Assembly (NCBI GenBank): GCA_020631735.1
Contig: CM036223.1
Coordinates: forward strand, 9,028,191-9,092,190
DNA from: Saccharum officinarum
Lineage: Eukaryota; Streptophyta; Magnoliopsida; Poales; Poaceae
Length of the DNA: 64,000 bases
Direction of reading: 5' to 3'
Below are positions 52,762 through 64,000 of this stretch, in pieces; the stretch's first letter is position 1; each line of letters starts with the position of its first letter. The notes beneath the pieces are model-generated. The model was not told where the DNA came from. It saw only the letters and a program-made list of their open reading frames with translations, and searched no databases. The translations under genes were made by a program, and so were the position numbers.

Positions 52762-55742
52762 TGTAACAACCAAAATTTTCAAGTTTTCGAAATAGATAAA
52801 ATTTGATTTAAATAAGCCTTAGTTTTGAGCCTAAATAATTAGAGAATATTTTAATTGGGATTAAAATTTAAAATACTAGGTGGGGCATTTGATGATGCAT
52901 TCATGTTGTCGCATTTGTTTTATTGTGTGATGTGGTTTTGGTTTCATTTGATTTGGTTTCAAAATTCATTTTGAAAATGGTATTGAAAATATGTTTATAA
53001 AAAAACAGAATGAATCACTCGCCCTTCTTCTCTTTGTGGCCCGGTGGCCTGGTTGGCCTGCTCTGCTAGCTTGGGCCACCCGAGGCTGCCGCGCAGCCCA
53101 TTTCCCCGCAGGCCTGCTCCCTCCTGTCCCTCTCCCTCTTTGTTTTGGGTCGCCCGAGCCGAGCCGCCGTTTCCTCCCCGTTCTCTCTCGTGTTCACGTG
53201 GGCCGGCCCAGGAGGGCGCAGCGGCCGCGCCCCCCCCCCGCTTCCTTGTTTCGCTGACGGATGGGACCCGCTGTCAGCCATGTCTTCCACCTATGAACCG
53301 TAGTCGAGCCGGACTTGTTCCGGGCAAACACCGAACCGAGGCCAGGATTCACGGGATTGGGTGTGATTTTCGCGTGAGGATGCTCTATAAGAGTCATTGT
53401 ATTTTCTCTGCCCTCATCTTTTCCATCTATTAGCCACCACCGCCTCCATCTTTGCTCGCAATGCCGTCGAGGTGCCCTAGCTCCGCCCGCCGCGGGAAAG
53501 GTGCTCGCTCACCGTATCTCCACCTCTCGCAAACCGTTGCCGGGGTTCTCGACGCGGTAACAAAGTTGTCCAGCGCCTCCCTTTGCTTCTGCGTGCTCTC
53601 TGTTTTCTGCTAAACCACACCGAACTTGCAGGAATCCCCGCCCGCTGCTGTGCATGTTGACCGTCGTCTCCGTCCGATCTCTGGCCCAGGTTGAAGCCCT
53701 AGGTGAGCCTGCGAAGTTCCCGCTTCCTTCCTATGCTATTCCCATGGTCGGAGGTGCCCGAAATCACGCTCCCGAGGAGCTCCGGCGAGCATCTCATGTC
53801 GGCCATGGCGGCCATCGGCCGGACTTGTTGTACATGGCCAGCTCTCTCTCTCTCTCTCTCTGCAGTAGTTTTTAGCCGTTCATTTGTTGATCAACAAGCG
53901 AGATTAGAAGATACCCCTTCATGGGTAAATTTCTTAAAGAGTCCTTGGGTTTTCCTGAAATAGAACCCGTCGTCCTAAAATGCCTTCCGAGAATATGCTT
54001 TCCTCTTTGGAAAACGTAAACGTCACTGGGATAAATGAAAATATGTTTCATATGTTTCAAAGTAATGTTTTAAAACTTTAAATCCTTGTATCTTTCTCGT
54101 TTTAACTCCGATTTGACCCGTTCAAGTTGTGTTAGGTTCGTATTTACGAGCTCTACATGTTAGTGTTACTATACAGTAGGTTTGTAGCATTTAAATTTTG
54201 AGCTTATATTAAAGTAATTATTTATCTATAGGAAATCTTAGAAATTCATAACTTTTCCGTTTTAAATCCGAATTTCATGATCTTTACGTCCGTGTGATCA
54301 TAGTAACTTGTAGAAGAGTTTTACAAACATTTTATACTATTTTGCTACTGTTGGTGTACTGTTCTAATTATGTCTCTTTTTTTGCTTCGTATATGATTGC
54401 TCGGATGATTGTGTGTTGGTGCTTGGTGATCGAGTATAGACGGTGAGCAGTTTCTTGATGATCAGGAGTATTACTTTGAGCCAGACCAGCAGTACCAACA
54501 GGAAAGTTTTGATCAAGGCAAGTATAACATGGGACCATCCTTGTTGTCCTATTTACTAAAATTACTATTCATATCCATGTGTCTTTCTTGACAACCATAG
54601 AGATTATAACTTAGCTATTAATATTTTGTTTCCTTGTCACCTATGGGTTGTGCATTTGGGTAGCTATTGCTAGCGCTTAATTATGAACGATGATCTTGTA
54701 ATTGAACTAATGAATTATGCGACCAACCTTTAACGATGATTTTACTACTGTTGAAAGGGGGCTAGAGCAAGGGGTTATATTGTTACTCTAGTTACTCTCC
54801 ATAAGGACTTACCTGTAAGTGATAACCGGGACATACAGTACAGCTGTGAGGGCTATATGGCTCTGGCTTTATTTGTTTAAGAGACATTTTCTAGCTTGTT
54901 AGTGGTTACCTTAATTGGCGTAAGAATGGCTTGACACGTTGGGTGTAGGACACCCTATAGTTTATGAGTATAGCCAAGAAGGAATTGTGCCATTTGAAAA
55001 GGGTTCCTACATCTGCCTGCCAAGTGAATCTAATGGCCCTAACTTGTTAGACGAACTTTTGAATGGCTTTATATGGTTTTTGGTGTTTTGGAATTAATTA
55101 CCCCAATGCAACTGAAAACCATGACTCACAGTGAAAGTGTACACCTCTGCGCAGAGTTAAAAACTGGTATACTAGCCGTGCTCACGGACATGAGCGACCA
55201 TGGGATTCTTACAGAATAGTTGATCACCATTGTTATATCATGTTTAATTATTGTTGTTACTATTAGCTCATGTTAATGCTATTCATTATCCATATTATAA
55301 ATGATCATTGGTTCATTAATGGGAATTGGTTCATCTTGATGCTACTCAATTGCTAATTATATGATGAATAAAAGCTAAAACAGTCAAACAGTGTCTAGCC
55401 TTTTATGCCTCATTAACCCTGTGTTATACTTGTGGAGTACGACATGTGCTCACCCTTGCTATTTCCACCACAACAGATGAAGATTATGAAGATGATTATC
55501 GTAATGAGTACTAGTCTTGGTGTCAACCAGTCAACCACGTCTCTGTGTTTGGAGTTTCCGCTGGAGGACTACTATTAGTTGTCACAATTATTGTATGAGA
55601 CTATTTGAGGAATATTTATTCGCTATGTAATAAGCACTGTGATGATACTCTGTAATTTGTCAACTTATGTGTGCGACTGTTTCCTGTGGCGCACATGAGT
55701 ATTTTATACACCTTATTTTTGTCCTTAAAAATGGGTATGATA
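52762..55742 (+). mobile_element. Complete LTR (2981 bp), Tekay/Del-like
   Basis: Starts TGTAACAACCAAAATT directly inside the antisense gypsy element and ends GGGTATGATA before a primer site. The 5 bases before it are CCTCG; the partner duplication is not in view. It includes a GC-rich part (about 53040-53850) and a (CT)n run at 53842-53861. From 53880 it is nearly identical to the window start. Frames in the GC-rich part are not accepted as genes. Confidence 0.85.
53386..53391 (+). promoter_or_regulatory. Possible TATA box in the LTR
   Basis: TGCTCTATAAGAGTCATTG lies about 620 bp into the LTR, after GC-rich sequence and before a C-rich leader (CCATCTATTAGCCACCACC). Placement in the first third of an LTR is usual for the element promoter. 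This part of the LTR lies before the duplicated section in view. Confidence 0.4.
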
Positions 55743-55745
55743 AAT

Positions 55746-55757
55746 TGGTATCAAAGC
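55746..55757 (+). other. Primer-binding site (initiator tRNA-Met type)
   Basis: TGGTATCAAAGC, the same one-base variant as at 1871-1882, three bases after the LTR end. Confidence 0.75.
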
Positions 55758-55931
55758 CGTGTTGACTGTAGGACGCAAGCCTAGTTAGAATGGTCGTTAT
55801 TAGCATCCTTGCTTCACTTATTTCATGTTTACCGCTTTACCCTTGTTAATTGCTAAATCATTATGCTTCTTTCGTCCTATTCTATTGTGAAAATATATTG
55901 ATTCCATCTAATCTATGTCTACATCTTGTAG

Positions 55932-56636
55932 ATGTCTCCTCATCTCCGCATGACCGCTACACAGTACATTGCACACTTTAAACCCAACGAGCCCCATGAA
56001 GATGGTGACCAAGAATTATCGGATGCTGAATCAAGAGTGGGAGACACTTCGATGGAGAATCCAGCCATGGGATGGACCACGAAGCTTCACATCATGGTTC
56101 CCAAAGCAGATGCTTTTTTCCATGACGTGCTGACAAGAACGTTGGATATTCACTACCATGAATGGGGAGCTACGCTGGAGTATCGTTGCAAGGAGTACAT
56201 TCATCCTCTGATGAACTCTTATTGGGAGACCGAGTTATGGGTCAAGACAGTAGATCTTACTACCAGAGTGCCTAAGGTGGAGTCAAAGTTCATCACCCGA
56301 GTAAGTCGGGCAACTGTAGAAACAAGCATGGAAGATGTCGCCTACAATGCGTTCGTCTTCTACCATGGTCTTCGCTCTGACAAGACGATGAAGGGTGCGC
56401 TCAGGCACTTTCCTTGTTTTCTGCATGACAAGGGCATTTGGACAGTACCGCTTGCTGATGATTCATCCTTGACTCTACAAGCTACAGTGGTACTAGTTCG
56501 TGAGATAGCTCTTCGTGAAGTGGATTTGAAGGATGAGCTGCTGAAGAAAAAAGAACTTATGGAACAAGCTTATAAGGAGATCGACGACCTAAGAGCTGAG
56601 CTAGGCCGCCACAAGATTTATGAGAAGCTCAATTAA
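55932..56636 (+). CDS. LTR-element ORF1 protein, second copy (234 aa)
   Basis: Intact, starting 190 bp after the LTR end. It differs from the 2057-2761 protein at three residues: I to M in HPLxNSYW, E to V in ATVxLVRE, and E to K in LLKxKEL. Of five base differences counted by eye, two are silent, so there is no sign of strong purifying selection since the duplication, but the sample is tiny. Both copies remain open, which shows they are young or recently active. Function unknown; see the first copy for motifs. Confidence 0.7.
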   Translation: MSPHLRMTATQYIAHFKPNEPHEDGDQELSDAESRVGDTSMENPAMGWTTKLHIMVPKADAFFHDVLTRTLDIHYHEWGATLEYRCKEYIHPLMNSYWETELWVKTVDLTTRVPKVESKFITRVSRATVETSMEDVAYNAFVFYHGLRSDKTMKGALRHFPCFLHDKGIWTVPLADDSSLTLQATVVLVREIALREVDLKDELLKKKELMEQAYKEIDDLRAELGRHKIYEKLN

Positions 56637-58245
56637 GATTAGGAAGTCATAAGATTAGGAAGGCATACAAAACTGAATACCAAACACAAGATACAATTTT
56701 ATGTTCAATTGGCACAGTGCATCACAACTTCTCCCTTCGCGCGTACCACCTGCCACCACCACACCCACATTGTGACTTGCGACTACATATATGATGCTAT
56801 CTTTTTGTAATAACATGTACGAATATTGTAATCGTTATTTTGACTCATAAATGGTCCTAAATGGGGAAAAATAACTACAAGGTTTTAGATATCATCAAAC
56901 ACTAGAACTTTTATATAGGGTTTGTCTCCATCTATGGTGATTCAAAAATTTTAATTCAAAATCCAAAAATTTAATCAACTAAAAGGTTTGTCGATCTTGC
57001 CATGGTCTACAATTTTGATATAAGTTTTGTCTTCATTGGAGTATATTTGAAAATGATATGAATTTATTTGTGCTGCAACTATTTTTATTTTTAAATAAGG
57101 GCGGTTGACTAAGTGAAGCACCCTTAAATTGATTTCTAGGGTCAACCGCCCCTAAAAATCATCCATTTTCACGGGCAGTTGGCATAAGCATCTAGCACCG
57201 AAAATCATATTTTCAGAGATGGTTCACTTAAGCCGACAGCCCCTGAAAATAGATATGTTTTCAAGGACGGTTTACTTAACATAACTGTACCTAAAAATGT
57301 ATTTTCTAGGGGTGTTTTGTAAGCTACGGTGTTCCCAAAGCAGGTTAGAATCGTCCTTAAAAAAATTGTAGACGCCTGTAAAATTTAGAATAAAATTTGA
57401 ACCTTCAAGACACCTTATATTTCTATCTATGTGTGGTAAGTATTTCAGAAACTTTGGATAGAACAACGCGTCTGGTCAGCTGTGGTCGTGGTCTCCACGC
57501 GTTCCCGAGCCATCCCCTCCGCGTTAACAACTCTGCTCCAGGACAAGCAACAGCAGCTAGCACTGAAGATTCCGAGAGCAAGTTGTAAGAGAGTAATTTA
57601 AGTTGAGGCTTTCTTGTTGCTTTCCATGTTGTATTCCTTTCTTGTGTTGGTAGGCCGGCATATATACTGCACGCCCTGTTAGCTGCGACGGCAGTGATGG
57701 TGTACTAGCTAGTAACCCGGCCGTCGGTATCTTGACGAAACCTAGCTTCCTGTAGAATCTTGAGGTAGCAGCGCTGCTGGGACGAGAATATTTGCCTGCA
57801 TCAACGAAATCGTCGATTGTCCGTGGTAGCTAGATATGGTATGTCATTCCAATCTATCACTGAATATTCGCAGAGGCTTGGAGTATATAGTTTTGTAATA
57901 ATGATTGGTGACATATATAGTACTAAATATCTAGTGCAGCAAAGGAAATCCTAGGTTATGAATAATCAATAAATATAAGCGACAGCATATACAGGCTCTG
58001 TATTTTGTTGAGCTGTAAATATACTCCTCATGTCCTATAATATATATAGTGCATTCTAGAGATTTTAAGACAGGTTATATGTATGTACTGCATTCTAGAG
58101 ATTTTAAGACAGGTTAAGAAGAGTTTATTTAATTTCCTAATCAATATGGATTAAAGAATCACCGTTTTGTTCTGTCCACGTATGGATTAAATTTTAGGAT
58201 GCCCTCAAGGATCGGGTTGGAGGTTTCACGGAGTGCTCTCTGACC
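56637..58245. other. Spacer of duplicated block, copy 2
   Basis: Same content as 2762-4390: AT-rich DNA, the GGCGGTT-type cluster (about 57093-57385), a small frame at 57397-57588, and the 28-bp direct repeat near 58050-58116. One tandem 20-bp unit fewer than copy 1. No gene called. Confidence 0.6.
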
Positions 58246-58791
58246 ATGGCGTGCCCAGTGCTTCTGGCCGTTGCAACGAAGAAAGTGAACATCAGCAGGG
58301 AGGGAAATGCTGCCGTCCGGCATGGTATCCCCCCACTCGCGGCCATCAGTTTGTTCCTGTGTCCACTGGCCTTCCTTTCACTTCGTATTGGAAGCGGGCT
58401 CAGAAGCATATTGGGGCTTGGAGACTACGACGTCAACGGCGCTCCTCAACCCTTAAAGTTCTGCATTCTTGGCTGCACGAAGTTGCTAGTCCATGTTAGT
58501 GCGATCTTGCAGATGTTGCTCGCCTACATGATCTTCCTGCTCATCACCATGGACTTGGGGGCACCATTGCTGACCTTCTTGATCTTATCGTGTGTCGGCG
58601 TCTTAGCCTCAGGCATCTGGTCTGTGGTAAGAATTACACGTCAAAGAAGAGTGGAGGACTGGGAAGCTGTCAACGGGTGCTGGTGGAACAAGAATCTGGA
58701 GATGTCACTGGACATGTCCGCCGCGGTGACTTCTCTCCTCTTCCTGGGCCTAGAAGGCTTGGCGCTGGAGGACCAGACCAAAGACCCTATT
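58246..58791 (+). pseudogene. Membrane protein gene, second copy, cut by an LTR
   Basis: Matches codons 1-182 of the 403-aa gene at 4391, with one residue difference (N to D in ITMxLGAP). After KDPI the frame enters LTR sequence, reads CNTSSV and stops at 58812. About four or five of the predicted membrane segments are kept. The remaining 221 codons are not found after the insertion within the window. The 5-bp target would be CTATT (58787-58791); its second copy is not visible. Confidence 0.9.
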
Positions 58792-59320
58792 TGTAACACC
58801 TCAAGTGTTTAGCTCCATAATTGCATTGCATTTGCATTGCATAAGCATAAGCATGCATTATTCATGTTTGTTATTTATGTGATGCAACACATGTAATTAT
58901 TCTAGGGTTTGTTTGATTTATTTCATGAAGTGTTTGATAGTTGGTGTAACAAGAAGGGTAAGGTAGCCAATCATGACCTACAACACCTTAGTTATACTTA
59001 GGGTAACATTTGGAACAAGTTTCATGTTGACCAAAATTACAATTTGCCCTCCAAGAGAAGTTGACCACCATTTGACCCTATAAGGCTCTAGTTTGACCAA
59101 TTTAAAAAGTCTAATTTAGAGACCTTGCATGGAAGAGCACCCCTTAAGTAAAGTTGTAGAGAATTTCATGAGGAACAAAAGTCTAATATGGCCATCTCAT
59201 GAAAATGACCAGAGCATGCTCAAAATGGCCACAAGTCAGCTTGAGTGGTGATCAACACTTAGAAAAAAATTCTAAGTCTGGAAATTGGACTTTTCAGTTT
59301 CACTGTACCTCACTTTAGCA
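58792..59320 (+). mobile_element. LTR start, diverged relative of the 5.3-kb LTR
   Basis: Begins TGTAACACCTCAAGTG. Parts are alignable with about 34160-34480 of the solo LTR (CTACAACACCTTA, TTCATGTTGACC, AAAGTTGTAGAGAATTT, CATGAAAATG), but it is clearly a different subfamily. It runs into the assembly gap. Confidence 0.75.
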
Positions 59321-59420
59321 NNNNNNNNNNNNNNNNNNNNNNNNNNNNNNNNNNNNNNNNNNNNNNNNNNNNNNNNNNNNNNNNNNNNNNNNNNNNNNNN
59401 NNNNNNNNNNNNNNNNNNNN
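59321..59420. other. Assembly gap (100 N)
   Basis: Exactly 100 N, the usual placeholder for a gap of unknown size. Sequence left and right of it belongs to related but different LTRs that overlap in homology, so the join should not be read as continuous DNA. Confidence 0.99.
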
Positions 59421-62400
59421 ATCTTCGTGTGTCTCACATCACATCCTATCTATATTGATCCCTAGAAATTTCATGAAGTTTGGAATCAAAAAGTCACATG
59501 AAATGATAAGTTATATGCTTGTTTGGATTATAACTAAAACCTGCCTTACATCCCATGAGGACTAGTGTTTATGCAACATACAAATGCAACATGTGCAACA
59601 AACCTTTGCAACATGTGGAACAACCTAGGGAAGCATGTGTAGCATGTACCTTACAACAACACATGAAACAATTGAAATATGGCCTTGAAACAAGCACTAC
59701 AATTATAGTGATTTCTATGTTTCAATACTTGTGAGGCCTACACTTTTGTGCAACCTATGCATGGTGGGTATGTTTGGCCTCTACAACACCTTAACTACAC
59801 TTGGGACACTTAATGGAACAATGTTCATGTTGACCATGTTGACTAATTGTGTCTCTAAGTGATGGTTGACCATGTATGGACCCTAGAACCCTTTTGTTTG
59901 ACCATTTCAAAAGTGTGACCTAGAAGCTTTGCATGACTGTGCACCTTTTACAAAGTTGTAGAGAATTTTATAAGGAACAAACTTTGTTTAAGAGTCAAGT
60001 CATGAAAATGTGTGGAACATGCTCAAAAAGGGCCCACAAGTCAAATTTAGGGCTGTTTCCCAACACTTGACATATTCTAAGTCCCTAATTGGCAGCATCA
60101 AGTCAACATATTCGTGACATTTTATCTTCCAATTTCATATGGTAGCTCAATTAGGTTCCTTAATATGAGTAGTACTTTTCATGATGGAAACAATGGATCA
60201 AGTGTCACTCAAAATGGAGCTTAGTTGGACCTTCAATAGGAGCTTCCAAAATAGCAAAAAGTTGCTTTTATCACTAATCGACCTTGACATGTTGACATGT
60301 CGCGTTCTCCAAAATTTGTTAAGCGACTTGGGTAGGTCCAAATGTAAAAGTTGGAGCTTATATGATGGGGAATAACATACAAGAAGATGGCATCTGTTGG
60401 ACTTGTTTTGACCATCAATTTTTGAAGATTGGTAATCGCTGTCAATGCATTGACAATGCTAGTTTGAGGCTTAATTATCCACTAAACCATGGCCCAAATG
60501 ATGATGCACCTTAAATAGAAAATGTAGAGCATGTTGTGGTCAACAACTTTGGTTCAAGGCCCTTGGCCCAAATATGAACAGAACCAGCCCAAAATCAGCC
60601 TCCAAGATGGGCACAGAGGCGCCTGCCACGTGCTCGACGAATTGTCCCCTTAGGGAGGGCGTGGCGGCCATGCGCCAGAGCGTCTTTGCCATGGACGCCG
60701 CGCGTCCTCCTCTCTGCCACGTGTCCGTTCCTCCCTCGGCGTGGAAGAGCACCAGGACGCGCACCCAAGCTCCGCTCCATGCCCCCTCTCGCCCTGGAGC
60801 TTCCCAATTGCCTCCCTGCCTTTTCCCAGTCGCACCCAGAGCACGTCCGCCATGGCCAATCTCGCCGCCGGAGTCATTCCGCACCTCACGCCATACTTCT
60901 GCTCCACCAAGTGTGCCATTGCCGCCACCTCGTCGTGCCTTACCGCGTGCGCACTCGCTTGAGCCATCCCCGCCGCCAGCACTTTGGCCGCGGACGCCAC
61001 CATGGCCGACGAGCAGAGGCCACGCCGGCCATCGTGGCCAAGCCACTTTAGTTCACCGTGCTACCAACCAAAGGCTGCCATAGTTTCGCCTAGACCTGAG
61101 GATGCTGCGCCGCCACTTCACCGCCGCCGGGTGAGCCGTTGAGCCTACGCCGTCGTCGCCATGCCGCTCGGGCCGCACTTGCTTGTGGCCAGGTGGCCAT
61201 GAGCCACCTCTGGCTAAGCTGCGACTGCTCAGGGATGCATGCGGGCCCCTGGTCACTACGCCACCGCCGCTTGCCGCCAGAGCGCTGCCCTGCCGGCCGG
61301 AGCTGTGGGCCGGTCGCCTCCCCTGCTCACGGTGTCCCTGTGAAGGAGAAAGGGGCGGGGAAGAAAACTGATCCGGCTCCCTCTCTCTATGATAGCTGGG
61401 CCCAATGGTACAGAGGGTCCCACACGTCGGTTAAATGGTGACTAATTAGGGTGCTTGTTCGGGTGCGTTTAGCGAGTTAATTTAGGGTTGAGTAATTCTG
61501 TTTTTGAATTTCAGAAATTTGTAAATCTTCTAAAATTCATATCTCATGCTAGGTAATTCCAAAAATAGAAAATGTGGACTTTTTGGAAACCATGAGAAGA
61601 GATCTATGCAGTGAAGTCATAAAATGTTAGGGGTTTATGGTAGTCTTTTCATGCTATGAATGTACTATGGTATAAATTTCATGGCCATTGCTTACTGTAT
61701 GATCAAGTTATTGGTTTAACTTGTTTATGTCTTGATAACTAGCTTATAAATAATATATAAATGATAAAATGGAAAATGTTGTTCCATTAGCTTAGTATGA
61801 TGTTTATATATCATATTGATTCATGCTAGGGCCATGTGTTCATAGAAAATATGGAGTTTTAGGTTTAACTTGCTCTCACATGATTTATTGTATTGGTCAT
61901 TTGTATTTTTCATAGAGGTTGATATACATATACAAATGACTTGAAATTTGGACAGTAGACTTTTGGGAGCATTTGTAGGCCACTGTAATTTTGGTAGAAT
62001 TTATTGAGCATTTGTGGTAGGTGTTCATAATTCCACCTAATTATCTAAATAAATTAAGAAAATACATTAAAAGAATTTATTTAGGAATGCACACTATGTT
62101 TTCTGGTGTTCATTAGTCATGTGTGACTTGTTGGTGAAGTTGGTTTTGTCCAATTATATGTTTGCAACATAAGTTAATAATTATTTCTTGCAAATGAAGT
62201 TTCTGGGCAGATCTGAAACTTGGCAAAGTTCTTCTTGATAATTTGCTTTGCTGGAAAACTTGTTTATACAAAAGTTATAGATAATTTATGTATCTAGCTC
62301 GTGTTAAAATTTGGTGGCATTTGGTCAAATAGTCTTTGAGTTATAGATGTTTAAAGTCTGGTCCCAGATTTGGGTGCTCTCTGTTTGGGGCAGACCAGAT

Positions 62401-64000
62401 TCTGTAGTTTCCTCTTTTTGACCCATTAATTTGAGAATCAGGCTTAGGTGATTATAAATGAATTATAGAGAATTTTATAAGATTTCCAGAATATCTTCTT
62501 GCAAGTCATTTAGAGTTGTAAATCTCCAGTTATGATTAAATTACTTAGCTGCTGTTTCTGATGCCCAGAATGTGGCAAATTCTAGTCTAGTGTTTTGATT
62601 AACTTTGCCATGCTAGTGGGTTAAAGTGTGACTCATATCTTTGATGGTACTTGGGTTGGTACCCTATAATCTTATGATACTTGTGCCTTGATTGTTGTGC
62701 TCGCAATCTTCTATGTTATGCCCTAATGAGGATTAAGTTAATTAGCTCTAGGTGTTTATGAGAACTTTGGTATGCTTGTTTGATTTCTTTGTTTATTACC
62801 CTTCTATGCATTCATACATATGCATTGTTGCACCTCATTTAGGTACGCTAGCTGAAACACGTGAAGGACCTGATGTGGAGCTAACCAGAAGATGGTGTGG
62901 TGGATCCATCCCGAAGGTAGAAAGTTCGGACGAGTGCTTGATTGGAGAATGCTCGCCAAGCGAGTTTCTTCTGACAAACTTTGACTTGAGTCGGATCCCA
63001 GGCAAGCCCCGGAGCATTATAAGCCTCCTACCTTCAAAGCAATTAATTCTATATATGTTATAAGTATTGTTGCATTAAGTGATAGGAGTTGGTTGAAAAC
63101 CTTGCTGCATTATATCACTCCTTGTCCAGATATATGAATCCTTGAATCCTACATAGACTAGGATCGAGTAGATGCTTAGCCCTGCTTTAAGCGGTAGAAG
63201 TCAGGTGATTTCCTATCACCTGCGAGATGTAGGGATATTCATATATGAAACGGTTGGCTATATGTGCTATCGTGGGAATGGAACCATGTGTTAATAAAAT
63301 GAAATGAGACCGGGCGGGATGATGATAGTGAAGCGACAAGGCATGGAAGTCTTGGGTGTGAATCTATCCTCGTCTGAGTCGTTTAAGGACCGATTCGCTG
63401 TATGTCCTTGAGTCATGTTGAACGCAGTCTAACACTTAGTTGGCCGGATAAGTCGTTCCGACCGCGAAGCCGAGTAATTCAGTTCAGGCCAGGAGTCGAA
63501 TGGTAGGTCGCATCTTGGAGGAGAGTAAGGATGTGCTTGGGGGCATTGTCGTGAGACCAAGGGGGGTTAGAGTCCCTATCACCTGGCAGAGTGTTGCCCT
63601 TGGGGATGCGGCATCATTCGAACCCGCGACTCCTGAATTGTACGAAAGGTGGCTTGTGCGACCCTGGCAGGGGCCTGCGCGGTAAGTGTTAGAAATACCC
63701 CTCCAGCTGGATAGGAATTCGATTCGAATCGTCGTCGCTCCTGGTTAGTGAGCACTTGACTTGAGCAGCGGCAACGTAGATTCAATTAAATTGAACTGGT
63801 GATTAATTGGATAACGATGGAAAGGTTGCCTCAATTTATACCTGCTATGGTTAATATTGTTTGCTCCTAATAAAGTGAGTGCTCTAGTACAGGTTCTAAT
63901 ATAGATGATAGGTTAATGATAATTAACTTGATGCTTAAGCATTAATGATTACCTATCCATATTAAGCGTTTATGCAAAATGTTGTCAAGCCAGCCCACTT
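59421..64000 (+). mobile_element. Second copy of the 5.3-kb LTR (internal part)
   Basis: Matches 33799-38383 almost base for base. It lacks the first 186 bases of the LTR (lost in the gap) and its last 530 or so bases lie beyond the window. Whether it is a solo LTR or part of a full element cannot be seen. The overlapping GC-rich frames repeat those of the first copy and are not genes. Confidence 0.92.

Larger units (their letters stand above)
53880..58791 (+). repeat. Duplicated block, copy 2 (partner 1-4936)
   Basis: Same order as copy 1: LTR 3' part, primer site, ORF1, repeat cluster, membrane gene. The match is lost at 58791, where an LTR is inserted. Left of 53880 the LTR continues to 52762, but copy 1 cannot be followed there because the window starts. 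Confidence 0.95.

Noticed and set aside
33608..58791. Shared target preference of the two long LTRs (CTATC and CTATT)
   Set aside because: Two sites only, and the second duplication partner is not seen; likely chance.

Overview
This is plant nuclear DNA from a grass, most likely a panicoid (maize, sorghum, sugarcane or Miscanthus type). The reasons are CACTA transposon ends built from the panicoid-style repeat CTTTGCCGAGTGC/GCACTCGGCAAAG, Tekay/Del-like LTRs followed by an initiator-tRNA-Met primer site (TGGTATCAGAGC), Tourist and hAT MITEs, plant L1-type LINE remnants, and GT..AG introns. Species is not determined. Almost the whole window is nested and decayed transposable elements. Only two reading frames look like host-type genes, and both encode multi-pass membrane proteins I do not recognise: 4391-5602 (+, 403 aa) and 27002-28585 (-, 527 aa).

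Layout. 1-2761: 3' part of a 2.98-kb LTR, its primer site, and a single intact ORF ('ORF1', 234 aa) of unknown function. 4391-5602: membrane protein gene. 6897-8265: antisense LINE remnant split by a Tourist MITE. 9.5-14.7 kb: CACTA-like repeat clusters, a LINE endonuclease fragment, the C-terminus of a PIF/Harbinger transposase, and a CACTA-like element carrying GC-rich sequence. 15.5-17.0 kb: two hAT elements with 8-bp target duplications and a Tourist MITE. 18.5-22.3 kb: a second, diverged relative of the first LTR element (LTR, primer site, ORF1 with one amber codon, start of gag). Its gag runs in frame into a Transposase_24 domain. 22.3-25.6 kb: remains of a CACTA element with a duplicated TNPA-type fragment, an interstitial telomere-like tract, tandem repeats, a tRNA-like motif and a clean CACTA 3' end. 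27-28.6 kb: second membrane protein gene.

29.3-47.1 kb is one nested complex. A repeated sequence with direct and inverted copies received two MITEs, a 14.8-kb CACTA element (30566-45378, with decayed TNPD and TNPA genes) and a 0.8-kb CACTA (45739-46539). A 5.3-kb solo LTR with a perfect 5-bp target duplication sits inside the large CACTA element. 47.7-48.7 kb: a 5'-truncated LINE with 17-bp target duplications. 48.8-52.8 kb: LTR pieces and the RNase H-integrase end of an antisense Ty3/gypsy element. 52762-58791: a nearly identical copy of the start of the window (full LTR, primer site, ORF1, spacer, and the first 182 codons of the membrane gene). It is cut by an LTR and then by a 100-N assembly gap (59321-59420). 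59421-64000: a near-identical second copy of the 5.3-kb LTR.

The most unusual items are: the ORF1 protein, found at exactly the same distance (190 bp) behind two diverged LTRs; the LTR + ORF1 + membrane-gene block present twice; the in-frame gag/Transposase_24 junction; a telomere-like tract starting exactly where one transposase copy breaks off; tRNA-like motifs carried by two CACTA elements; and a roughly 1-kb near-perfect palindrome in the large CACTA. Divergence counts were made by eye and no database was searched.
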